Shown one piece after another: positions 35,680 through 43,085 of a DNA stretch of 64,000 nucleotides. The position numbers were made by a program, and so were the translations under genes. Within the stretch, counting starts at the first letter, position 1, and every line of letters begins with the position of its first letter. The notes under the pieces were generated by a model. It saw only the letters and a list, made by a program, of their open reading frames with translations, was not told the origin of the DNA and ran no database searches. This DNA is from G963662605 sp963662605 (lineage in GTDB: Bacteria > Bacteroidota > Ignavibacteria > Ignavibacteriales > Ignavibacteriaceae), in NCBI GenBank assembly GCA_963662605.1, contig OY759785.1:2170001-2234000 (forward strand). Direction: 5' to 3'.

Positions 35680-38658
35680 ATGCTCACTGGTCTCCGCATC
35701 TTCGGCTTTTTTGTCCTTGTTTTTATAGCTTTTAAGAACATTGGTGCGCAAGGAATGGGAAGTGTTGACTCTGTTCGTTATGTCGAGAATGGTTTGGCTG
35801 TATATAGTAATAGTGATGTTGTAATCTTTAAAGCATGTAAATATAATATTCTTAAGGTTGATTATATTCCTTCAGGTTCGGAAAGCAGGGATACCCTGAT
35901 AGTCGGCAATACGAAATGGGATATGGTTCCTGTTTCTATTGATACAGCCGCTAATCCTATGGTATTTCAAACTGCGAAATTCAAAGTTTTGATTGCTAAA
36001 AATCCGATACGTTTCAGTATTTACGATAGTACGGGGCAGCAGCTTTGCAGCGAGCAGGCGGCGACAGGAATTAATAAAAACGGTATTTATTTGAATACTT
36101 CCGGCGGAAATTTCTACGGACTCCATAACAGCAAATCGGCAAGCCTGAAATTGACTACCGGTGGAAACATTTATGTCGGCAGTCAGGGCTCGGCAGGTGC
36201 TCCGTTTGTATGGACAACAAAGGGGTGGGGTATTATCGGAGATCTGGATTCCGGCAGGGTTGAATACACAACAAACACTCTTAATTTTTTGCATGGAGTA
36301 AGTGGAACTGGCTCAATTACCATTAAACCGGCAAATCCAACGGTAAACGATACTATTACCATTATGCTGCCTTCGAAAAAAACGGCTTATTTACATTGGG
36401 GTGTTAATTATAACGGGCATAGCTGGACAATGCCGGAGAGTTTATACTGGCCGGCAGGAAGTACTCTCTACTCGGATAAAGTAGCAGTTGAATCAGCCTT
36501 TGCTGCACCGGTTAATGATACGATAACCATAAAAATCGGTCCCTTCAACAACGCTGCACAAGTAGTAGCCGGATTAGCATTTGTCATACGATACTCCGAT
36601 AACACCTGGGATAATAACAGCGGGCAGGATTATCATATCAATTATGCTTCACAAACGGATTCTTCTGCAAAAAAGAACATGGATTTTTATTTTGTATTCG
36701 GAAGCCCGGTAGAAGTCTTTACCGGGATGACTGATGTTACCGGCAAACCCCCGTTGTTTCCCAAATACACGATGGGCTTTATCAATACGCAATGGGGTAT
36801 TGACCAAACAGAACTGTTGAGCATTGTCACCACGTACCGGCAGAAAGGTATTCCGATTGATACCTATGTACTCGATTTTGATTGGATGGATTGGGGAGCG
36901 GATAACTACGGTGAATTCCGTTGGGGTACAAAATTCCCGATGGGGCCGACGGGTGCTTTGACCGACAGCCTTTCCAAGATCGGTATGAAATTATTCGGTA
37001 TCAGGAAGCCGAGAATTCACACGGGGACAGTCGAAGGTACATATGCCAAGAACAATAATTTCTTTGTTGATTACACCACCGATTATTTCAGTAACAAGCA
37101 GGTTGGCAGGTTGAATTTCAATAAGCCTGAAGTCCGTCAGTGGTATTGGGATACGTACGTGAATAAAGGGAATGCCTATAATCTTGGCATCGTCGGATAT
37201 TGGAATGATGAAGCCGATGAATACGGTGATAATTTCAATTTTATGCAAATGCAGCGTTCCGAATACGAGGGACAGCGCGCGTACAATAATAAACGCGTAT
37301 GGTCCATTAACAGAAATTTCTTTCTTGGTGCCCAACGGTACGCCTACGGACACTGGTCGGGGGATATTTCAACCGGCTTTAACAATATGGCAGATCAGGC
37401 TCCGTTCATGTTAAGCAGTATAATGCTGGGTTCGAGTTGGTGGGGAATGGACATCGGCGGCTTTAACGGAACACCATCAAACGATAACTATTACCGCTGG
37501 ATGGAGTTTGGTGCATTTGTGCCTATTTACAGAGTTCACGGACAAAATGGGTTAAAACGCTATCCGTGGTACTTCGGAGCCTACGCCGAGCAAATTGCCA
37601 CATCGTATATTAAAATCCGGTATAAACTATTACCATACATTTATACCGCTGCATGGTTCAATCACAATACGGGCGTTTCAATAACAAGACCATTACCGAT
37701 GTGCTATCCTGATGATAACGCATGTGCTGATATATATGATGAGTGGATGTTCGGTGACAATTTCCTCGTTAAACCCGTTCTTAATCAAAGCGTGACCTCA
37801 GTGTCCGTCTACCTGCCTGAAGGCACATGGATAGACTATTGGAATGGTAAAACGTACAAAGGTAAATCATCAATGAGCTATCCGGTAACCGATTCGACGA
37901 TTGCGCTGTTTGTTAAAGCAGGATCTGTTATCCCGACTGCACCGGTAGGCAAGTATACCGATGATGCAACGGCCAGGAAAAGTCTCATTTTCAGCTGCTA
38001 TCCCGGTGGAAACAGCAGCGGATATGTATATGAAGATGACGGCGAAACATACCAGTATGAAAACGGTGCTTATGCAACTACCGCATTTACGCAGATTGAA
38101 AGCGCGAAATACACTGATATTTCGATTGATGCAAGATTAGGATCATTCGTTCCATATGCCCGTGATTATATAACGGAGTTTAATTTTTCGAAAACAAGAC
38201 CTGATTCGGTATCCATAAACGGTATAAAAAATTCAAGAATTGATGTAACTACTTTGTTAAATACGTCAGTGACCGGATGGGCTTATGATTCGCTCAAAGC
38301 AAAAATCTACTCGAGATTTGCCGATAACGGATTGCAAAATAGCGTCAGACTATTTAGAACAAATATTACCGAAGTTGAACAGAATAATCTGCCGCTTTCT
38401 TATGAATTAACCCAGAACTATCCGAATCCCTTTAATCCGGCAACAACGATCCGGTATCAGATAGCAAAAGAGGGTAGGGTGAACATGACGGTTTACGATA
38501 TTCTTGGAAAAGAAATCATGCGATTGGTAGATGAAGTCAAAGCACCGGGTTCGTACAGCGCGGTATTCAACGGAAGCGGATTAGCAACCGGAATGTATTT
38601 CTACCGCATAAGTGTTAATGACTTTACGACAACAAAGAAAATGATGCTGATAAAATAG
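35680..38658 (+). CDS. Secreted GH31 glycosidase with T9SS sorting domain
   Basis: 992 residues from ATG 35680, preferred over the in-frame TTG at 35665 because GGAAA lies between them. A signal peptide ends at NIGAQ. Residues about 180-770 are a GH31 catalytic region: IDTYVLDFDWMDWG, VGYWNDEADEYGD with nucleophile Asp510, and GHWSGDIS with acid/base Asp562. A C-terminal beta domain (GWAYDSLKAKIYSRF) and the sorting domain (NYPNPFNPATTIRYQI, KMMLIK) end it. GH31 includes alpha-glucosidases, alpha-xylosidases and others; the nucleophile context WNDEADE does not settle which. Expected at the cell surface. Confidence 0.9.
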   Translation: MLTGLRIFGFFVLVFIAFKNIGAQGMGSVDSVRYVENGLAVYSNSDVVIFKACKYNILKVDYIPSGSESRDTLIVGNTKWDMVPVSIDTAANPMVFQTAKFKVLIAKNPIRFSIYDSTGQQLCSEQAATGINKNGIYLNTSGGNFYGLHNSKSASLKLTTGGNIYVGSQGSAGAPFVWTTKGWGIIGDLDSGRVEYTTNTLNFLHGVSGTGSITIKPANPTVNDTITIMLPSKKTAYLHWGVNYNGHSWTMPESLYWPAGSTLYSDKVAVESAFAAPVNDTITIKIGPFNNAAQVVAGLAFVIRYSDNTWDNNSGQDYHINYASQTDSSAKKNMDFYFVFGSPVEVFTGMTDVTGKPPLFPKYTMGFINTQWGIDQTELLSIVTTYRQKGIPIDTYVLDFDWMDWGADNYGEFRWGTKFPMGPTGALTDSLSKIGMKLFGIRKPRIHTGTVEGTYAKNNNFFVDYTTDYFSNKQVGRLNFNKPEVRQWYWDTYVNKGNAYNLGIVGYWNDEADEYGDNFNFMQMQRSEYEGQRAYNNKRVWSINRNFFLGAQRYAYGHWSGDISTGFNNMADQAPFMLSSIMLGSSWWGMDIGGFNGTPSNDNYYRWMEFGAFVPIYRVHGQNGLKRYPWYFGAYAEQIATSYIKIRYKLLPYIYTAAWFNHNTGVSITRPLPMCYPDDNACADIYDEWMFGDNFLVKPVLNQSVTSVSVYLPEGTWIDYWNGKTYKGKSSMSYPVTDSTIALFVKAGSVIPTAPVGKYTDDATARKSLIFSCYPGGNSSGYVYEDDGETYQYENGAYATTAFTQIESAKYTDISIDARLGSFVPYARDYITEFNFSKTRPDSVSINGIKNSRIDVTTLLNTSVTGWAYDSLKAKIYSRFADNGLQNSVRLFRTNITEVEQNNLPLSYELTQNYPNPFNPATTIRYQIAKEGRVNMTVYDILGKEIMRLVDEVKAPGSYSAVFNGSGLATGMYFYRISVNDFTTTKKMMLIK

Positions 38659-38662
38659 ATCG

Positions 38663-39424
38663 CTATTTTTCAATTTTATTGAGTTCTTTTTCTTTGTCGC
38701 CGGAAAGTGAAGCATCATAGAATGCCTTATCGGATGGTAACAGCATCAGAAACTCATTAAGCTTTTCAATATTGGCGGTTCCATGTTCAAGAGTAAAATC
38801 AAGAACGTGGCCGCCTTTTTGTTTGTCCTTACTGATAAAATGGAAGTGGTAACCCGGCACGTTAATACCTTTGGCATAGTCGGGACATCTGAATGCAATC
38901 AAAGTCCCTTCAAAATTTTCAAATGTAAATAGTGATTGCTTTTGCACTACCTGAATTAACGGGACGTATGGCGGGGACTGTTTAGGCACACTCCTGACAT
39001 TGACTATTTTGAATAATCCGTCAATTCGTATGGCAAAGAAAATGTTTTTAGTTGGGATAGTGCTGTCGAGTATTGTAACAAGTGCCTTTTGCGATAGAGC
39101 ATTAAGTGCAATTGTGGTATCTGATGAGAATTTCGTAACTGAAGCAAAGGGTACCTTTTCGTGTGCCGTAGTCTGTACAACACTTCCATCCGACTGCATT
39201 TTATAGCAGATGCCATCCAACAACGCCATCTCGCCATCAAGGTTATTGAACGTACCGATACCGAAATCACCATACGTTTTAAGTTCCTGAACCGTGCAGC
39301 TGCCGTCATAAATCCCGGTCATCAAGGCATTGATAGTGGAAACCTGAGTTAATCTATGCTGTTGGGCAGGGGAAATACAAGATAGAAAAACAATGAATAG
39401 ACAGAACATCATATATTTAGACAT
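38663..39424 (-). CDS. Alpha-acetolactate decarboxylase with an export signal
   Basis: About 253 residues from ATG 39424, where GGAAACGG precedes. The longer frame to 39472 lacks a good site. It converts 2-acetolactate to acetoin. Family features: IDGLFKIVNVRSVPKQSPPYVPL, GTLIAFRCPDY, and VPGYHFHFISKDKQKGGHVLDF with the zinc-binding His residues. The N-terminus MSKYMMFCLFIVFLSCISPAQQ is a signal peptide, possibly a lipobox ending FLSC. Export is unusual but known for some decarboxylases. It converges on the GH31 gene with 4 bases between stop codons. No acetolactate synthase is in the window. Confidence 0.9.
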   Translation of the reverse strand: MSKYMMFCLFIVFLSCISPAQQHRLTQVSTINALMTGIYDGSCTVQELKTYGDFGIGTFNNLDGEMALLDGICYKMQSDGSVVQTTAHEKVPFASVTKFSSDTTIALNALSQKALVTILDSTIPTKNIFFAIRIDGLFKIVNVRSVPKQSPPYVPLIQVVQKQSLFTFENFEGTLIAFRCPDYAKGINVPGYHFHFISKDKQKGGHVLDFTLEHGTANIEKLNEFLMLLPSDKAFYDASLSGDKEKELNKIEK

Positions 39425-39524
39425 TTTACCGTTTCCTTGATAGTGGCTATTATAAAGTGCAGCAAACAACACCTGTCAGGACTTCACTTTTCCGGGTGAG
39501 TCCAAAATTTACGCGATGAAATGC

Positions 39525-39992
39525 TTAGTGAAAGTCAAAACAATATATAACAAAGAGGGGTATTTCAGGAGTAGTATATATTTCATCCATCGCAGCGAGG
39601 AACTTTGGAACATAGTAATCAAATGAGTCATTATAAAATCTGTACAGGTAATTTTCTTCCTCTTCATCAACATACAGCAGCGTTTGAGCAACTTCTTCAG
39701 GATTTTCAATCGCCTTCTGTAACAGCTCGTAAAGTTGGCGCCATTCTTCTGGCTGAAAATCTCTTTTTACCCCATCAAATACATCTTTAATTTCGTATTT
39801 CGCACACAACCATCCGGCAATCGCGGAAGGGAAGCGGATTTCTAAAATTTCTTCTTCAATACAGTTCACTCTGTCAATGTTTATCGGGATTTCCCGGCCT
39901 TTGTATGTAATCTCAATACAGCCGTCATAAGTTTTACCCATCTCAAATGGTTCTAAAAACGTCTGCTTATATAGGTACAAATACAAACCCAT
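39525..39992 (-). CDS. Unknown small protein downstream of hsdM-S
   Basis: About 155 residues starting MGLYLYLYKQTF at 39992. GGAG inside the end of hsdM lies 7 bases before this ATG; the longer frame to 40037 would run far into hsdM. The protein is acidic in its second half (VDEEEENYLYRF) and has no signal peptide or membrane segment. I do not recognise a family. It lies 4 bases after the restriction methylase and on the same strand, so it is co-translated with the restriction operon and may be an accessory or cargo gene of it. Confidence 0.6.
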   Translation of the reverse strand: MGLYLYLYKQTFLEPFEMGKTYDGCIEITYKGREIPINIDRVNCIEEEILEIRFPSAIAGWLCAKYEIKDVFDGVKRDFQPEEWRQLYELLQKAIENPEEVAQTLLYVDEEEENYLYRFYNDSFDYYVPKFLAAMDEIYTTPEIPLFVIYCFDFH

Positions 39993-39996
39993 TGTG

Positions 39997-42030
39997 CTAC
40001 TCCGACCACACGCTGGCAATTTTGTTTTTAATTTCATTTTCAGTATCGGCTATTAGTTGTTGTGCACCATCAATTATTTTCTGGTAGCCTTCGATTTCGG
40101 CAACAATTTCTTTTTGAACTTCAAGAGGAGGGAGAGGGATAGTTAATTCACCAACTTGCTTTAATGAAATATTATACTGCGCTACGCCAACTTTTATTTT
40201 TTGGATTTCATCAAAAATCCTCTCTGATTTTAGCATCCAAAAAAGATATTTTGGAAAAACATTAGAAATAACTGGACGAATTATAGATAATGCTTGATTA
40301 GTGTTTGCCGGTAAAACTTCTTTTGGTATTATTGCGACTCTTCCAAATGCTCCAGCAATAGAAAATAATAGATCATTTTCAATCAATTTTGAACGTTCGA
40401 GTTTGTCGTGGCACTCGGCAGAAATTTTAGAAAATTTTTCTTTAATAAAAACACCAGTCTCAGTAATTGATTCTATTTTAATAAAATTAATACCCTCTGT
40501 AGTAAATTCAAACCCTACACTGGTCGGTGTGGTGCCTTTAGTGATAAATGATGCGATTGACTCCAGTTTAACTACTGCGTACTTTGAATTATTGACGACG
40601 CGGTTATCACTGTATCTTTCCATATGTAAATTGAAATCAGATGATTCCTTGATAATTTGTTTTGTCACGAAAATGAAATTTGACTTAATTTGGAAATCAA
40701 GATCAATGTCACTATTAAGACTTTGAATGTAGCTTTTGATACAAAAATAACTATTCAGCAATTCAGAACCATCTTTAGTTCTTCTCTGTGCGCCTAAATC
40801 AAACCCGTCATTCTGGATTTTTACAAAGAGTATTTTATCTGTCTTTTTTGCGAGGCGTTTATCGAGAATGAGTATTGAAGTTTTGACTCCGGAATAGGGA
40901 TTGAACACACCGGCAGGAAGAGAAATAACCGCGAGCAGCGAATTTTCTACGAGGCTTTTACGCAGTGCTTTATATGCTTTACCGGACTGGAATATGATGT
41001 CTTCGGGAACGATAACGGCAGCTCTGCCGGTGGGGGAAAGATGTTCGGCGATGTAATCCACAAACAACACTTCGCTCCGGTTGGATTGTATGGAAAACCG
41101 CTTGTGCGGCCTGATACCGCCCTTTGGCGACATGAACGGCGGATTGGCAAGGATAACGTCGAAGTATTCGTTCCAGTTGTCTTCACTCGTCAGCGTGTCG
41201 TATTCGCTTATTTTGGGATTCAGAAATCCATGTAAATACAAATTAACAAGTGACAGCCGTACCATGTCGGGGGATATATCATATCCGATGATGCTTTCGG
41301 TCAGCCGCTTGCGTTCGTCGTGAGTGAGCTTATCGCCCTTATAGGCCGCCATGTTTGCCGATGCTGCCTCAAAGGCGCTGGAAACCTTCTCCGCCGCCTC
41401 TCCGTTTTCCTCCGCGGGATTGAAATTGGATGAGTTATGCTTGATGATATGCTTATATGCGGAAATAAGGAATCCCGCTGTACCGCATGCCGGGTCGAGT
41501 ATGGATTCATCCTTTTTAGGGTTAATTATCTCCACCATAAAATCAATGATGTGGCGGGGTGTTCTGAACTGTCCCGCGTCACCCTGACTGCCGAGTATGG
41601 AGAGCAGGTATTCAAAGGCATCACCGAGGCGTTCGGAGTGGTCATATACGAATTCATTAATGGTCTTGAGAAAGGCTCGCAGAGTCTCGGGGTCGCGGTA
41701 GGGCAGATACGCGTTTTTGAATATATCTCTGAACAGTGCGGGAATTTTCGGATTGGCGGTTATGCCGGTGATGGCATCCGAATACAGGCGGATAAGTTCA
41801 TCGCCGCCGATGCTCTTTGAAAGCAGGTTGCTCCAATCGTATTTCTTGAATTCTCCTGTGAAGAATGACCGCTTGCCGTTCAGCTCTACCGCTTCGGCAT
41901 CCATATCGGACATGAACTTATATATCAGCGCGATGGTGATCTGTTCTACCTGTGCCTGTGGATTGGGAATTTTACCGACGAGGATATTCCGCGCGGTGTC
42001 TATACGGCGTTTGGTTTCGGTATCAAGCAT
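39997..42030 (-). CDS. Type I restriction HsdM fused to a single-TRD HsdS domain
   Basis: 677 residues. Residues 1-470 are an N6-adenine methylase: FYRFMSD-type helical N-domain (ITIALIYKFMSDMDAEAV), GQFRTPRHIIDFMV, SAM motif DPACGTAGFL at 179-188, and catalytic NPPF at 296-299. Residues about 478-677 are one target-recognition half of an HsdS: KLESIASFITKGTTPTSVG, GAFGRVAIIPKEVLPANTNQALSIIRP, KVGVAQYNISLKQVGELTIPLPPLEVQKEIV and a coiled-coil end. Normal HsdS has two such halves. A single fused half implies dimerisation and a symmetric target. The gene is separated from hsdR by the transposase and repeats. Confidence 0.9.
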   Translation of the reverse strand: MLDTETKRRIDTARNILVGKIPNPQAQVEQITIALIYKFMSDMDAEAVELNGKRSFFTGEFKKYDWSNLLSKSIGGDELIRLYSDAITGITANPKIPALFRDIFKNAYLPYRDPETLRAFLKTINEFVYDHSERLGDAFEYLLSILGSQGDAGQFRTPRHIIDFMVEIINPKKDESILDPACGTAGFLISAYKHIIKHNSSNFNPAEENGEAAEKVSSAFEAASANMAAYKGDKLTHDERKRLTESIIGYDISPDMVRLSLVNLYLHGFLNPKISEYDTLTSEDNWNEYFDVILANPPFMSPKGGIRPHKRFSIQSNRSEVLFVDYIAEHLSPTGRAAVIVPEDIIFQSGKAYKALRKSLVENSLLAVISLPAGVFNPYSGVKTSILILDKRLAKKTDKILFVKIQNDGFDLGAQRRTKDGSELLNSYFCIKSYIQSLNSDIDLDFQIKSNFIFVTKQIIKESSDFNLHMERYSDNRVVNNSKYAVVKLESIASFITKGTTPTSVGFEFTTEGINFIKIESITETGVFIKEKFSKISAECHDKLERSKLIENDLLFSIAGAFGRVAIIPKEVLPANTNQALSIIRPVISNVFPKYLFWMLKSERIFDEIQKIKVGVAQYNISLKQVGELTIPLPPLEVQKEIVAEIEGYQKIIDGAQQLIADTENEIKNKIASVWSE

Positions 42031-42140
42031 GTGTTCTTTCTATACCCTACTGAATTTTTTTGTGACGGTATTCTAAGTTAAGGAATATTGGGCTAAAGCC
42101 CATGCGGTGTCCGAACTTCACGTGCCACATACTCACCTTC

Positions 42141-42182
42141 GTCGCTGCTCCGCCGTGAATGACGGAGATATACGGAGGGCAG
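42141..42182 (+). repeat. REP-like unit A, copy 1
   Basis: 42-base unit starting GTCGCTGCTCCGCCGTGAAT, with an imperfect CTCCG/CGGAG hairpin and then ATATACGGAGGGCAG. Copy 2 is at 42420-42461. Confidence 0.75.
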
Positions 42183-42240
42183 GGGTAGGTGGTGCTGGTG
42201 TTCGGCTCTCTTCGTGTGTCCCTAACTCCGCCGTGCACGA

Positions 42241-42331
42241 CTCTCTCCGCCGTGAACGGCGGAGTTATACGTAGGGCAGAGGACAGAGTGCCGTGTGGTT
42301 CCTGAGTATAACCACGTCATTTATGGCGTGG
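42241..42331 (+). repeat. REP-like unit B, copy 1 (91 bases)
   Basis: Starts CTCTCTCCGCCGTGAACGGC, contains two hairpins and ends ATTTATGGCGTGG. It matches copy 2 (42489-42579) at 83 of 91 positions. Confidence 0.8.
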
Positions 42332-42419
42332 TACATGAAGAAAGCCGCATTGAGGGGAAGGATGTGTGAGGCACTGTGAGTCGGCTCTCTCTCTCTCGGA
42401 GTGTACCTGTCTTCGAGTC

Positions 42420-42461
42420 GTCGCTGCTCCGCCATGAATGACGGAGATATACGGAAGACAG
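42420..42461 (+). repeat. REP-like unit A, copy 2
   Basis: Starts GTCGCTGCTCCGCCATGAAT and differs from copy 1 at a few positions (GCCATG for GCCGTG, GGAAGACAG for GGAGGGCAG). Confidence 0.75.
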
Positions 42462-42488
42462 AGGGCACTCCGGTGCTGGTGGTCGTTC

Positions 42489-42579
42489 CTCTCTCCGCCG
42501 TGAACGGCGGAGATGTACGTAGGACAGAGAACAGAGGGCAGTGCAGTTCCTGAGTATAACCACGTCATTTATGGCGTGG
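42489..42579 (+). repeat. REP-like unit B, copy 2 (91 bases)
   Basis: Second copy of unit B at 91 percent identity; the first hairpin and the terminal 32 bases are unchanged, while substitutions fall in the spacer. Confidence 0.8.
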
Positions 42580-42654
42580 AGAGGAAGGAGCGACGTGGGT
42601 CAGGAAGAGAGTCATGTGGAGAGGAAGGAATGGCGTGGTACTCAAAGCAGTGAC

Positions 42655-43083
42655 TCACTGCCGCTGGAAGCCATATCTCCGGATGAACTCTTCGCATTCG
42701 TCGGCGTAGGTCTTCCTGCGATGATGTTGTTCCTGGTGTTCGATGTACTTCCTGACGATTTCAACTTGCGACTCACTTACGGAGGAGGCATAGTACTCGT
42801 CGGCCCACTCGAATTTTATCTTGGTTATATTGTTTGCATTGATCCAGTGAGAAGACTCACCTTTTAGCAGATTGACGACTTTGGCAAGGCTTTGTTCTGT
42901 CATCAGTGATATAAGGCAATGGAGATGGTCATCAAAACCGTTTAGGCGGTTGATGTAAATATCTTTTTCTCTGGCGTATTCAAGGATGTGCGAAATAACG
43001 ACATCCCTTTTTTCTTTTGGCAGGAACGGATAGCGATTCTTTGTCCCGAATACAAGATGCACCCACATTCTAACGTATGCCAT
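42655..43083 (-). CDS. IS200-like HUH transposase, probably a REP-associated tyrosine transposase (RAYT)
   Basis: 142 residues of the Y1_Tnp family, a single-strand DNA transposase. The HUH motif is HLH at 53-55 (GFDDHLHCLISL), and the catalytic Tyr113 lies in VRKYIEHQEQHHR; WVHLVFGTKNRYPFL is the usual N-terminus. No accessory tnpB gene is present. The palindromic repeat cluster directly after its 3' end fits a domesticated RAYT rather than a complete insertion sequence. Its ATG is 2 bases after the hsdR stop (TAGCCATGG), with no ribosome-binding site, so it is likely translated by re-initiation after hsdR. Confidence 0.88.
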   Translation of the reverse strand: MAYVRMWVHLVFGTKNRYPFLPKEKRDVVISHILEYAREKDIYINRLNGFDDHLHCLISLMTEQSLAKVVNLLKGESSHWINANNITKIKFEWADEYYASSVSESQVEIVRKYIEHQEQHHRRKTYADECEEFIRRYGFQRQ

Positions 43084-43085
43084 GG

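Larger units (their letters stand above)
42089..42640. repeat. REP-like palindromic repeat cluster next to the IS200-like transposase
   Basis: The cluster opens with TGGGCTAAAGCCCA (42089-42102), the classic palindrome of REP sequences in this phylum. Then follow pairs of hairpin-forming units: CTCCGCCGT-GA-ACGGCGGAG (perfect 9-base arms) twice, a degenerate CTCCGCCGTGAATGACGGAG twice, and CCACGTCAT-TT-ATGGCGTGG twice. Simple GAGAGGAAGGA motifs end it. No gene is present; open frames here are products of the repeats. The base composition is clearly richer in G+C than the surrounding genes. Confidence 0.8.

Noticed and set aside
42047..42568. Several open frames of 60-85 codons on the minus strand
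   Set aside because: They cross the REP-like cluster and share peptide pieces only because the DNA units repeat.
42089..42640. CRISPR array
   Set aside because: The repeats are of several kinds, unevenly spaced, and the intervening DNA is itself repeated. No cas gene is present.
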